The notes: generated from the letters alone by a model not told the origin. A stretch of DNA of 64,000 nt from Arenibacter certesii DSM 19833 (GCF_000429545.1 NZ_AUCB01000004.1:124001-188000); one strand, 5' to 3'. Positions 9,360 to 17,491 are shown, counted from the first letter of the stretch. Program-made: numbers and translations.

Positions 9360-10613
9360 TTATTCATGTTGATTCATTCTAAAATCTGCATAGGCATACA
9401 TTCCGTGTTCGTGTATATCTAAACCTTCCTCTTCCTCTTCGGTAGAAACCCTTATTCCAGAAGTCTTTTTAATGGTTGTTAAAATTATAAAAGCCATAAG
9501 AGAGCAGAACAGGCCAATGATAGCAACTCCTGAAAGTTGATATAGAAATTGTGTCATTCCGGCCTTGGCTCCAAAAATACCTACGGCAAGGGTTCCCCAG
9601 ATACCACATATTAGGTGCACTGCTACGGCTCCAACGGGATCATCTAATCTTAGGCGGTCTATTAGGGCAACTCCAAATATTATTACGAATCCTGCTATTA
9701 ACCCAATAAGGATAGCTTCTGAAGGCGACATTAAATCTGCTCCTGCGGTAATTCCTACTAATCCGCCCAAAATTCCATTCAGCATCATAGTTAGGTCAAA
9801 ATTCTTGTATCGGAAATAATAAAGTATAAACGATCCTATTCCACCTGCGGCACCAGCAAGACAAGTAGTGACTAGAACAATGGAAGTGGTGGCGGGATCT
9901 GCAGATAAAACGGACCCTCCGTTAAATCCAAACCAGCCTAACCATAAGATGAGCACACCGGCAGTAGCCAAAGGTATGTTATGGCCTGGTATTGCATTGG
10001 GCGATCCATCTTCCTTAAACTTGCCTATTCTAGGGCCTAATACATAAATTGCCATTAAAGCGGCCCAACCTCCCACAGAATGCACTAAAGTAGATCCCGC
10101 AAAATCGTAAAAACCAGCACCTTCTCCGCCAAGGGTAGATAAAAATCCGCCTCCCCATTGCCACGATCCAACTATAGGGTATATGAAAGCAATATATATG
10201 ACGGTGAATAGCATAAATTGCCCCAGCTTTATCCTTTCGGCAACTGCCCCGGATACAATGGTAGCAGCGGTAGCTGCAAACATACCTTGGAAAAGGAAAT
10301 CTGTCCAATAAGTATATCCTTCATTGTAGCTGAGATCCAAACTGCCGTTTGCTAATATGGGTGCATCTAAGCCAAAACCTGCAAAGCCTAGAAACCCATT
10401 AAAACTACCGGGGTACATTAGGTTAAATCCTATAAAATAGTATAGTATAAGTCCTGAGCATATGATAAATATGTTTTTGAATAAAATATTGATTGTGTTT
10501 TTTTGTCTTGTTAAGCCAATTTCCAATAATGAAAATCCTAAATGCATAAAAAATACGAGTGCCGTACAAATCATCATCCATATATTGTTTGCTGTAAATA
10601 GTCCTACGTCCAT
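9360..10613 (-). CDS. amt: Ammonium transporter (Amt/Mep/Rh family)
   Basis: A 417-residue inner-membrane channel with about 11 membrane segments and no cleavable signal. It conducts ammonium/ammonia into the cytoplasm and is gated by PII. The twin-histidine pore residues lie in STLVHSVGGW and AVAVHLICGIWG; GFNGGSVL and the cytoplasmic tail (GLDIHEHGMYAYADFR) are also typical. The tail carries an acidic EEEEEG run before GLDIHEHG. It is 28 bp downstream of the PII gene and co-oriented, the classical glnK-amtB arrangement, with a porin gene following. Confidence 0.95.
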   Translation of the reverse strand: MDVGLFTANNIWMMICTALVFFMHLGFSLLEIGLTRQKNTINILFKNIFIICSGLILYYFIGFNLMYPGSFNGFLGFAGFGLDAPILANGSLDLSYNEGYTYWTDFLFQGMFAATAATIVSGAVAERIKLGQFMLFTVIYIAFIYPIVGSWQWGGGFLSTLGGEGAGFYDFAGSTLVHSVGGWAALMAIYVLGPRIGKFKEDGSPNAIPGHNIPLATAGVLILWLGWFGFNGGSVLSADPATTSIVLVTTCLAGAAGGIGSFILYYFRYKNFDLTMMLNGILGGLVGITAGADLMSPSEAILIGLIAGFVIIFGVALIDRLRLDDPVGAVAVHLICGIWGTLAVGIFGAKAGMTQFLYQLSGVAIIGLFCSLMAFIILTTIKKTSGIRVSTEEEEEGLDIHEHGMYAYADFRMNQHE

Positions 10614-10641
10614 ATTGTCTTTGTTTTTTGTTTTATTTTTT

Positions 10642-10980
10642 TTAGTTGATGCCTGCTGATCCGCGTTCCTTGGTTCTTATTCGATAAGCTTCTTGGATTT
10701 CCGAGATAAATATCTTCCCGTCGCCAACATTGCCGGAGTAAGCGGTTTCTAAGATGGTATTGACCGTTCTTTCCATAAATTCGTCCGATACTACAATGGA
10801 TAGATATCGGCGTTGAATGTCCGTGGTGCTATAGGAAATTCCCCTATAGACGTGGCCCTGTTTTTCATTTCCTACCCCCGTAACATCCCAATAGCTGAAA
10901 AAATTGACTTCAATTTGATGCAACGCTTTTTTGACATCGTCAAATTTTGATTTCCGAATAATTGCTTCGATTTTCTTCAT
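10642..10980 (-). CDS. glnK: PII nitrogen-regulatory signal protein
   Basis: A 112-residue PII protein; trimers bind ATP/ADP and 2-oxoglutarate and block the Amt channel when nitrogen is plentiful. The opening MKKIEAIIRKSKFDDVKKAL and the B-loop SGNVGDGKIFI are diagnostic. The T-loop reads GHVYRGISY: it lacks two residues compared with GHTELYRGAEY of Escherichia coli GlnB, although Tyr50 aligns with the uridylylated Tyr51. The open frame extends to 11031, but the family start is the ATG at 10980. First gene of the glnK-amt-porin operon; two inverted repeats lie just upstream. Confidence 0.93.
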   Translation of the reverse strand: MKKIEAIIRKSKFDDVKKALHQIEVNFFSYWDVTGVGNEKQGHVYRGISYSTTDIQRRYLSIVVSDEFMERTVNTILETAYSGNVGDGKIFISEIQEAYRIRTKERGSAGIN

Positions 10981-11022
10981 GTTAGAATTGTTAATTTTTT
11001 CTAAAAATAATTTAAAACCAAA

Positions 11023-11045
11023 TACCCCCATTTAAAAATGGGGTA
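11023..11045. promoter_or_regulatory. Inverted repeat, proximal operator-like site before the PII operon
   Basis: TACCCCCATTT (11023-11033) is the near-perfect reverse complement of AAATGGGGTA (11036-11045). It sits 43-65 bp upstream of the PII start codon. A second repeat with the same CCCC/GGGG half-sites lies 54.5 bp away centre to centre. I read this as a candidate regulator-binding site; no T-run follows that would make it a terminator. Confidence 0.5.
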
Positions 11046-11078
11046 TAATGTATTATTTATGCAAAATATTTAAAATGC

Positions 11079-11098
11079 ACCCCTATAATTTAGGGGGT
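11079..11098. promoter_or_regulatory. Inverted repeat, distal operator-like site before the PII operon
   Basis: ACCCCTA (11079-11085) pairs with TAGGGGGT (11091-11098, one extra G). It shares ACCCC...GGGGT half-sites with the repeat at 11023-11045 and lies 99-118 bp upstream of the PII start codon. The spacing of about 54 bp is close to five helical turns, as would suit cooperative binding. Confidence 0.45.
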
Positions 11099-11100
11099 AC

Positions 11101-11625
11101 GTATAAATATTGTAATTATTTTTATAATGTGAATTGATTGTTGAAAGTGATTTACCCTTATTTTTGAAGTAAATGCATTGCTATGCGTGATTTGTTGAAT
11201 AAAGAAAAGTCAACGTGATGATTTGATAAGGAAATTCTTCAGATAGGGTTATTTTTATAAGTTTTTATCAACTAGTCTTTTGATCCTTTTAAGGAAGTAA
11301 GTATGTCTACTTATAGCTATTTGTCCAATTATTATAGGAAGTTTGAAATTCTAATTACCCACTAATTGAAGTTTGAATATTCCAACGTGTGCTTGTCCGT
11401 TCCGAACAGCAGGGCCTGCCCGCTCCGATTAGGTGGTCGTTCATACTTTATCAGTAGTTTTCTTTACGGGCTTAACTTTAGGATATCGCATATATAGACG
11501 CTCTGATATAGTACTGATGGGTAACTGCTTTGAAAAGATGTTGATGGGATAGGTGGTTTAGGAACCAGGGTGAGGCACCTTCATAAATCTAATTGGTGAA
11601 AAAGGTATTTTTGGAGTAGCTAAAT
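11101..11625. other. 525-bp intergenic region, no gene recognised
   Basis: Between the PII operon promoter region and the end of crcB. No plausible coding frame on either strand. Positions about 11381-11440 are distinctly more GC-rich than the surroundings and could be a relic of something acquired, but no family is recognisable. Confidence 0.3.
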
Positions 11626-11997
11626 CTAAAAAGCCCTGGATAGCCAGAAGCCGGACATTACCGCTAAAATCCCTACCAGAATACTTGCTACTGTATAAAA
11701 GGTGAAATTTAAGAAATCACCGTTTTTTAAGAAAGTCTGCTGCTCCAAGGCAAAAGTGGAAAAAGTTGTGAAACCTCCGCAGAATCCTGTAGTTAGAAGG
11801 AGTGCCTGATTTTGTGTCAGTAAATCATTCTTTGCGGAAAGGCCAAGAATAAAACCAATCAATAGGCATCCTATAATATTTACTAAAAAAGTCCCTAGAT
11901 AAAAATTTTGGAAGGAACCATTTAACGCCTTGCTAGTTAAATACCTTAAAATACTACCAGTGCCACCCCCTAAGAATACAAGTATAAGTTGTTTCAT
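11626..11997 (-). CDS. crcB: Fluoride exporter FluC/CrcB
   Basis: A 123-residue four-helix inner-membrane protein that exports fluoride as a dual-topology dimer. Diagnostic motifs: GGGTGSILRYL (9-19), GTFLVNIIGCLLIGF with the conserved Asn, and TGFCGGFTTFSTF carrying the pore phenylalanines and the central sodium-site region. Length is normal. Only one copy is present, which suits the homodimer type. I looked for a fluoride riboswitch in the 100 bp upstream and saw none. Stand-alone gene on the minus strand. Confidence 0.93.
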   Translation of the reverse strand: MKQLILVFLGGGTGSILRYLTSKALNGSFQNFYLGTFLVNIIGCLLIGFILGLSAKNDLLTQNQALLLTTGFCGGFTTFSTFALEQQTFLKNGDFLNFTFYTVASILVGILAVMSGFWLSRAF

Positions 11998-12477
11998 CCG
12001 GTCATTTGTTTCATTTGGTTGTCAAAGTAACTAAAAAAATGGCGTACCTCAGCTGTTCATGGTATCAAAAAAGAGCCTTTAAGTGCATATGTAGAACTTT
12101 ATCTTTAAAATGGAGGGATTTAAGAGAAGCGAGTTTTCTTTTAATTAAGGAATGAAAAGGGAAAGGTAGATGTTACAAGTAAAGAAATTATACTGCCTTT
12201 TTATATTTCGCTTCTATTATATTTAGAGGAAAGATTATTGGTGTCGACTTCGAAATGTTTTTTGCAGAATTTTTACTCTTTTTGGAGTGGTGGTGTAAAC
12301 TCGATAAAAACAATAGGATGTTTAGGACAATCAAAACAGAAAATATACTAAAAAAAGTGACCATTCAACTGGGATTTAGATATATAACGTAAAATTACTC
12401 GTTTTAGTATAGGTAGGGGTGGAAAAGATTAAAATGATGGTTGAAAGTCGATTTATATGGAAATCTTTGGAAAAGAG
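11998..12477. other. 480-bp intergenic region, nothing clearly supported
   Basis: AT-rich stretch between crcB and a small membrane protein gene. A 45-codon plus-strand frame from ATG 12257 exists but has no recognisable motif or ribosome-binding signal. No hairpin with a T-run and no RNA gene recognised. Confidence 0.3.
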
Positions 12478-12672
12478 TTAATTTTTATTGTAAAACTTAA
12501 TAATAAACAGCATTAAAACAAATAATAAGAAGAAAAGTCCTACCCATTTAACGCCCTTGTAATACTTATGATGAAGAGTTTTGTCTTTTTGATAGGAATA
12601 TATAATAATAATGACGAATGAAATAAAGAAAAGGGCTGCAAAAATTAATTGTCCCGTACTGAACATATTCAT
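12478..12672 (-). CDS. Small two-helix membrane protein, unknown function
   Basis: A 64-residue protein with two hydrophobic helices (about 8-25 and 41-58) separated by a charged loop (SYQKDKTLHHKYYKGVKW) and ending in KFYNKN. I have chosen ATG 12672 (MNMFSTGQLIF); the frame is open 14 codons further, but that extension would overlap the promoter region of the divergent gene. No known family recognised, although short proteins of this layout are common in Flavobacteriia. It is divergent from the pyrophosphohydrolase gene with only 36 bp between them, so the two may share a control region. Confidence 0.6.
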   Translation of the reverse strand: MNMFSTGQLIFAALFFISFVIIIIYSYQKDKTLHHKYYKGVKWVGLFFLLFVLMLFIIKFYNKN

Positions 12673-12708
12673 ATTTTTATGCAAATCTAATCTAAATAAC
12701 TCATACAA

Positions 12709-13110
12709 ATGCAACGTAAACTAAATGCTGTAGAATTGTTCCATAATTCTTTTGGATTAGGTGTGTCTAAGGAAATGAAGGCGAATCTGGGGGCCGCAAA
12801 GAATAAGCTTCGTTTTAATCTGATGGATGAGGAAAATAGGGAATACCTAGAGGCTGCCAACAATAACGATTTGGTGGAGGTGGCAGATGCACTTGGGGAT
12901 ATGCTGTATATTTTATGTGGTACCATATTGGAGCACGGAATGCAATATAAGATAGAGGAGGTCTTTGAGGAAATACAAAGAAGTAATATGAGTAAATTGG
13001 GGGAAGATGGCAGACCAGTGTATAGGGAAGATGGAAAAGTATTGAAGGGTCCTAATTTTGTTGAGCCAAACATATCTGCTATTCTTAATAAACCTAAAGA
13101 GGCTTACTAA
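12709..13110 (+). CDS. Nucleoside triphosphate pyrophosphohydrolase-like protein (MazG/PRA-PH superfamily)
   Basis: A 133-residue all-alpha protein of the MazG/HisE (PRA-PH, PF01503-like) superfamily. The metal-binding acidic motif is visible as DEENREYLEA followed after about ten residues by EVADALGDMLYIL, the ExxE...ExxxD layout that binds magnesium. Such enzymes hydrolyse NTPs to NMP and pyrophosphate, often for housecleaning of non-canonical nucleotides; the substrate here is unknown. ATG start, monocistronic, and followed by a clear terminator. Confidence 0.82.
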   Translation: MQRKLNAVELFHNSFGLGVSKEMKANLGAAKNKLRFNLMDEENREYLEAANNNDLVEVADALGDMLYILCGTILEHGMQYKIEEVFEEIQRSNMSKLGEDGRPVYREDGKVLKGPNFVEPNISAILNKPKEAY

Positions 13111-13137
13111 TTGGATGTTGTTTCTATGGAAAATAAA

Positions 13138-13182
13138 AAGCCACTCTTAATGTGAAAAGAGTGGCTTAGTCAATTTTTATTT
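13138..13182. terminator. Intrinsic terminator between convergent genes
   Basis: AAGCCACTCTT (13138-13148) pairs with AAGAGTGGCTT (13157-13167), with T-rich sequence following. It separates the NTP-pyrophosphohydrolase gene from the convergent ilvE gene and may act both ways. Confidence 0.75.
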
Positions 13183-13245
13183 TTTACTTAGGTATTATAT
13201 TAATGCTTCCTATGGAAGGATATTTAAGTATTAAAAATTTGAGGT

Positions 13246-14316
13246 TTAGATACTTACTTGGTATCTCCAGCCAAATTTATCTTCTGCCTTGTTATACTGA
13301 ATGTCCGTAATTCTTTTTTTCAGAATAGAGGCGTAGCTGTTCTCTAATTCCGGTAAGTCATAATCTTGATCTTTGTGCCCAAATGTTGAAATGGGGGAGA
13401 TGACAGCAGCTGTACCAGCACCAAACATTTCTTTTAGGCTTCCATTTTTAGAGGCTTCTATCACTTCTTTTACGGTAATAGGCCTCACTTCTACCTTAAT
13501 GTTTTCGTCTTTTGCAATTTCGATTAAACTTTTTCTAGTAATCCCATCTAAAATACGATCACTTGTAGGGCTAGTAAGCAAGGTGTCGTTAATCCTAATA
13601 AAGATATTCATCGCACCGGCTTCTTCTATATATTCATGCGTATTATCATCGGTCCAAATTACTTGGTTATACCCTTTTTCTACAGCCAGTTGTGTAGGGT
13701 AAAATTGCCCAGCATAGTTACCACCTGCTTTAGCAAAACCAACACCTCCGTTAGCGGATCGGGAATATTTTTCCTCAATCAATACTTTTACCTTCCCAGC
13801 AAAATATGAACCGGATGGAGCACAGGCGATAATAAATTTATATTCATCGGCAGGCGAAGCATGAAATCCATTGCCCGAGGCAAAGACAAATGGTCTAATA
13901 TATAAGGAGCTGCCTTCGGCAGTGGGTATCCATTTGTGATCTACTTTTAAAAGGGCTTTTAATCCCTCCATAAAGTAGTCTTCAGGAATTTCTGGGATAG
14001 CAAGACGTTTGCACGAGATATTGATACGCTTCTGGTTTTCTAAAGGGCGAAATAACCACACCTTATTATCGGCATCCTTGTACGCTTTCATTCCTTCAAA
14101 AACAGATTGCCCATAGTGAAAGATTTTGGCTGATGGATCTAAGGTGATTGGTTGGTAAGGAACAATTTTTGGTGTTTCCCATGCCCCGTTCTTGTAGTCA
14201 CATACCATCATATGATCTGCGAGTACTTTGCCGAACGCTAAATTATTAAAATCTACTTTGTCAATCTTGGAAGTCTTAACCTTCTCAACTTTTATAGTGT
14301 CTGAAATAGTTTGCAT
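13246..14316 (-). CDS. ilvE: Branched-chain amino-acid aminotransferase
   Basis: PLP enzyme (fold type IV) that transfers the amino group between leucine/isoleucine/valine and 2-oxoglutarate, the last step of synthesis and first of degradation. 356 residues, the length of the type II (eukaryote-like) BCAT class. The PLP lysine is Lys196 in GVGFAKAGGNYAG; other family signatures are KIFHYGQSVFEGMKAY, SLYIRPFVFASG, EEAGAMNIF and the nucleotide-cup motif GAGTAAVISP. Cytoplasmic, monocistronic, divergent from the DUF4920 gene. Confidence 0.95.
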   Translation of the reverse strand: MQTISDTIKVEKVKTSKIDKVDFNNLAFGKVLADHMMVCDYKNGAWETPKIVPYQPITLDPSAKIFHYGQSVFEGMKAYKDADNKVWLFRPLENQKRINISCKRLAIPEIPEDYFMEGLKALLKVDHKWIPTAEGSSLYIRPFVFASGNGFHASPADEYKFIIACAPSGSYFAGKVKVLIEEKYSRSANGGVGFAKAGGNYAGQFYPTQLAVEKGYNQVIWTDDNTHEYIEEAGAMNIFIRINDTLLTSPTSDRILDGITRKSLIEIAKDENIKVEVRPITVKEVIEASKNGSLKEMFGAGTAAVISPISTFGHKDQDYDLPELENSYASILKKRITDIQYNKAEDKFGWRYQVSI

Positions 14317-14423
14317 AGCACTTTATGTTTAAAGGAATAAAATTAAACAATAAACAGCACTGGTACTTCGTTTTTCAACTAAAAATAACCAATTTTGTTT
14401 AGTCGTTTTAAAAACTGATAATA

Positions 14424-14924
14424 ATGAAATATTTTAACATTTTAATAATGGTTTTTGTTGTCTTTGTTGGTTGTAAGCAAGGGGCAAAATCTCTGAAACC
14501 ACAACCGGAGCCTTTAACAGCGGTGAACGTTGAGGTATTTGGTGCTCAAATAGGCGATAAAGATGCCAGTAATCACAAAATAATGTTCGAGGAATATCAA
14601 AAAATGCAACTTTTAGATACTCTTTCCACTAAATTTTCTGCCATTGTAAAAGAGGTTTGTAAGTCTAAAGGGTGTTGGATGAAATTACAGTTGGGGCAGG
14701 ACAATGAAGTGATGGTGAAGTTTAAAGATTATGGCTTTTTTATGCCTAAGGATATTGAAGGAAGAGAGGTGGTGGTAAATGGTCTTGCTTTTGTAGAGGA
14801 GATGAGTGTGGAGGAACAAAGACATTTTGCTGAGGATGGGGGAAAGACCAAAGAGGAAATTGCTCAAATTATACAGCCTAAAAAAACCTATTCCTTTGTG
14901 GCAGACGGGGTGTTGTTAAAATAA
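14424..14924 (+). CDS. DUF4920 domain lipoprotein
   Basis: A 166-residue lipoprotein: leader with lipobox FVGC (Cys17), then the DUF4920 domain (about 40-165) with the characteristic CKSKGCWMKL segment, VKFKDYGFFMPKDIEG and the closing YSFVADGVLL. The paired cysteines in CKSKGC could bind metal or form a disulfide in the periplasm; function unknown. Only 4 bp separate it from mnmD, so the two are probably co-transcribed, though no functional link is evident. Confidence 0.85.
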   Translation: MKYFNILIMVFVVFVGCKQGAKSLKPQPEPLTAVNVEVFGAQIGDKDASNHKIMFEEYQKMQLLDTLSTKFSAIVKEVCKSKGCWMKLQLGQDNEVMVKFKDYGFFMPKDIEGREVVVNGLAFVEEMSVEEQRHFAEDGGKTKEEIAQIIQPKKTYSFVADGVLLK

Positions 14925-14928
14925 TAAG

Positions 14929-15588
14929 GTGAAAAGAAAAATAATTACTACAGCAGATGGTTCAAAAACCATTCAAATAGAGGACTGGAACGAACAGTAC
15001 CATTCCACTCACGGGGCCATTCAGGAAGCGTATCACGTATTTATAAAAAATGGGCTCTCTCTTTTTCAAGACCAAGGTCTAGCTATTTTAGAAATTGGAT
15101 TTGGTACTGGTCTAAACGCCTTTATAACCTTTTTGGAAGCGGAAAAATTTGGACTTAAAATCACCTATAATGGTGTAGAGGCCTTCCCTGTAAAAATGGA
15201 AGAGCTAGCCCTATTGGATTATAGTAAAGCGTTGAATGCAGAAAAATTTGAGCCCCATTATCTAAAAATGCACGAAACCAGTTGGGGTGCTCTACATGAG
15301 GTGTCAGATAACTTTCGACTTTTAAAGCGGAAAATGGATTTTAGGGACATCTCGGAATCTGAGGAATATAATCTTATTTATTTTGATGCTTTTGGTTCTA
15401 GGGTACAACCTGAGCTATGGACGGAGGAAATATTTCTTGCGATGTATAATGCACTAAAGGTAGAAGGAGTTTTGGTGACCTATGCGGCAAAAGGTGCAGT
15501 AAGGCGCGCCATGCAATCAGTGGGTTTTACCGTGGAAAGGTTACCTGGTCCTCCAGGGAAAAGGGAAATGCTACGTGCAACTAAATAG
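14929..15588 (+). CDS. mnmD: tRNA 5-methylaminomethyl-2-thiouridine methyltransferase MnmD
   Basis: SAM-dependent methyltransferase that completes mnm5s2U at the wobble position of tRNAs; equivalent to the MTase half of Escherichia coli MnmC but without the FAD-oxidase domain. In 219 residues: STHGAIQEAYHVF, the SAM-binding motif I EIGFGTGLNAFI, YFDAFG and the closing GPPGKREMLRA. It begins with GTG at 14929, four bases after the preceding stop; no ATG is near and family members start at this point (K-x-K-I-I-x-T-x-D-G-S). Stand-alone MnmD is normal in Bacteroidota. Confidence 0.92.
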   Translation: MKRKIITTADGSKTIQIEDWNEQYHSTHGAIQEAYHVFIKNGLSLFQDQGLAILEIGFGTGLNAFITFLEAEKFGLKITYNGVEAFPVKMEELALLDYSKALNAEKFEPHYLKMHETSWGALHEVSDNFRLLKRKMDFRDISESEEYNLIYFDAFGSRVQPELWTEEIFLAMYNALKVEGVLVTYAAKGAVRRAMQSVGFTVERLPGPPGKREMLRATK

Positions 15589-15714
15589 GGATAATCTTGG
15601 TTTTGTATTAGGGAAACCTTAACAATTACGGGGTTTAGACTGTTAAACCTAAACTAAATAGAGAACCTCCAAGAACAAAAACCTATACCTTTAGCGAAAG
15701 TTTAGGAATAGGCT

Positions 15715-16674
15715 ATGAGAATTTTAATTACAGGTGCAACTGGTTTGGTAGGTACTGAAATCACAAAACTGTGCAAGGAGCGGGGTATTGAGGTGAACTA
15801 TCTAACTACTAGCAAAAAGAAAATTGTTTCTGAAGAAGGATATAAAGGGTTTTATTGGAATCCGTCTAAGAACGAAATAGATTCTAATTGCTTTTCCGGA
15901 GTCAGTGCAATTATAAATCTTGCGGGAGCAAGTATAGCCCAACGTTGGACCAAAAGAAATAAAGAAAAGATACGCTCTAGTAGGTTAGACTCGTTAAGAA
16001 CCCTCGCTGGTGCCTTGGAAAACCTGGATGAACATGCTATCGATATTATGGTATCGGCATCTGCCATGGGAATTTATCCAAATTCCCCTTCCAACTACTA
16101 TACCGAAGAAGATAAAAGAGTGGATGATAGCTTTCTGGGAGAAGTTGTAAGTCTTTGGGAAGAGGAAGCAGATAAATTTGAGAAATTTAATATTGCAGTC
16201 GCCAAGGTTAGGACCGGGCTGGTCTTGTCTAGTAACGGTGGTGCCTTACCAAAAATGGCGAAGCCAATTCAATATTACTTAGGAGCTTCCCTTGGTTCTG
16301 GAAAACAATGGCAATCTTGGATTCATGTTCAAGATCTTGCAGCAATATTTTTACATATAGTGGAAGCCGAGCTAACAGGTGTCTATAATGGTGTTGGCCC
16401 TAATCCGGTAAGTAATGCTAAGCTCACCAAAGAGATAGCGAAAGCTTTAAAGAAGCCCTTATTCTTACCTAACGTACCAAGAGTGGCATTGCAGTTAGCG
16501 CTAGGAGATATGTCTTATTTACTATTTGCTAGTCAGCGTGTAAGCAGTAAAAAAATTGAAGCAACTGGATTCAATTTTGGATACGCTAATATATGTAGGG
16601 CTCTAGGAGAAATTTACAATGAAAAACAAAATTGTGACTCGGATTCAACCTATCAGGAAGAATTTATAACTTAA
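15715..16674 (+). CDS. TIGR01777-family NAD(P)-dependent epimerase/oxidoreductase (SDR39U1-like)
   Basis: A 319-residue atypical short-chain dehydrogenase of the TIGR01777 (YfcH/SDR39U1) type. The Rossmann motif ITGATGLVGTEI is at 4-15; WNP, INLAGASIAQRWT, SSRLDS and SASAMGIYP follow, and the C-terminal DUF1731 part shows VPRVALQLALGDMS and ASQRVSSKKI. The usual catalytic Tyr region is present as YPNSPSNYYTEEDK. Substrate unknown. ATG start; a terminator follows. Confidence 0.9.
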   Translation: MRILITGATGLVGTEITKLCKERGIEVNYLTTSKKKIVSEEGYKGFYWNPSKNEIDSNCFSGVSAIINLAGASIAQRWTKRNKEKIRSSRLDSLRTLAGALENLDEHAIDIMVSASAMGIYPNSPSNYYTEEDKRVDDSFLGEVVSLWEEEADKFEKFNIAVAKVRTGLVLSSNGGALPKMAKPIQYYLGASLGSGKQWQSWIHVQDLAAIFLHIVEAELTGVYNGVGPNPVSNAKLTKEIAKALKKPLFLPNVPRVALQLALGDMSYLLFASQRVSSKKIEATGFNFGYANICRALGEIYNEKQNCDSDSTYQEEFIT

Positions 16675-16704
16675 AATTTTAAGAAGAATAAGTCAGTAGT
16701 TCCT

Positions 16705-16726
16705 ATCCGCCATTGGCGGATTTTTT
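16705..16726 (+). terminator. Intrinsic terminator
   Basis: ATCCGCC (16705-16711), three-base loop, GGCGGAT (16715-16721) and a run of T. It ends transcription of the TIGR01777 gene. Confidence 0.8.
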
Positions 16727-16877
16727 GTAGTTATAAGCCCATGAAATAGGGTGCAAAAAATGCTGATGAATATTATAACCACACCTGAACGGAACAGGTT
16801 GGCAAGCGTTATTGCATGATAATCACACATAGTGAGGAAAGTTTTATGACAATATGACATTTTATAAGATTTGGCAG

Positions 16878-16885
16878 TACTTTTG
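16878..16885 (+). promoter_or_regulatory. -7 element (TACTTTTG) before grpE-dnaJ
   Basis: Matches TAnnTTTG and lies 37 bp before the grpE ATG. No CIRCE element is present, which agrees with the absence of HrcA-type control expected in this group. A -33 box is not evident. Confidence 0.4.
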
Positions 16886-16921
16886 CTAATTCAAATTCGG
16901 TAGTTTATAAATGTAAATTAA

Positions 16922-17482
16922 ATGAGCAAGGAAAATAAAGCAAAAGAGATGGAAGATGAAGTCTTGAAAAATATGGATCAGAACGAAGTAGATCAAGAGG
17001 CTGAATCAGAAGTGGAGTTGGGAGAGGAATTAAGTGTAGAAGAACAACTTAAGGAAGATCTGGGAAAGGAAAAAGATAAGTTTTTACGTCTTTTTGCCGA
17101 GTTCGAAAACTATAAAAAACGCACCTCTAAGGAAAGGATGGACTTGTTTAAAACAGCCGGACAAGAGGTAATTTTGTCATTGTTGCCAGTAATGGACGAT
17201 TTTGATAGGGCTTTAGCTGAAATTTCAAAATCAGACGATGATGGAATGTATCAAGGAGTGTTGCTTATAAATAATAAGCTAAGAGAAACACTTAAAAGTA
17301 AAGGACTTTTGGAAGTAGAGGTAAAAGAAGGGGATGATTTTGATGCAGAAATTCATGATGCCGTAACGCAAGTTCCCGCTCCAGATAAGAAATTAAAAGG
17401 CAAAATAATAGACGTAATTCAAAAGGGGTATAAACTGGGCGATAAGATAATTCGTCATCCTAAAGTTGTCGTAGGAAATTAA
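16922..17482 (+). CDS. grpE: Nucleotide exchange factor GrpE
   Basis: GrpE releases ADP from DnaK in the Hsp70 cycle. 186 residues: an acidic, coiled-coil N-terminus (about 1-75, very rich in Glu), the long helix with RLFAEFENYKKRTSKER, and the C-terminal beta domain including DAEIHDAV and QKGYKLGDKIIRHPKVVV. No anomalies. It is nine bases upstream of dnaJ and forms a two-gene heat-shock operon with it; hrcA is not adjacent. Confidence 0.96.
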   Translation: MSKENKAKEMEDEVLKNMDQNEVDQEAESEVELGEELSVEEQLKEDLGKEKDKFLRLFAEFENYKKRTSKERMDLFKTAGQEVILSLLPVMDDFDRALAEISKSDDDGMYQGVLLINNKLRETLKSKGLLEVEVKEGDDFDAEIHDAVTQVPAPDKKLKGKIIDVIQKGYKLGDKIIRHPKVVVGN

Positions 17483-17491
17483 AAACAGAGT

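Noticed and set aside
10981-11100. Possible sigma-54 (-24/-12) promoter upstream of glnK
   Set aside because: The GG and GC dinucleotides found on the minus strand are 17 bp apart, not 10. It does not fit.
11998-12110. Fluoride riboswitch before crcB
   Set aside because: The conserved fluoride-aptamer core sequences and its pseudoknot are not seen.
12257-12394. 45-codon plus-strand frame (MFFAEFLLFLEWW...) in an intergenic region
   Set aside because: No ribosome-binding signal, no family resemblance, and composition close to the AT-rich background. Not called as a gene.
16783-16799. ACCTG...CAGGT inverted repeat before grpE
   Set aside because: Five-base arms only, no second copy, and about 80 bp from the likely promoter. 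Too weak to call an operator.
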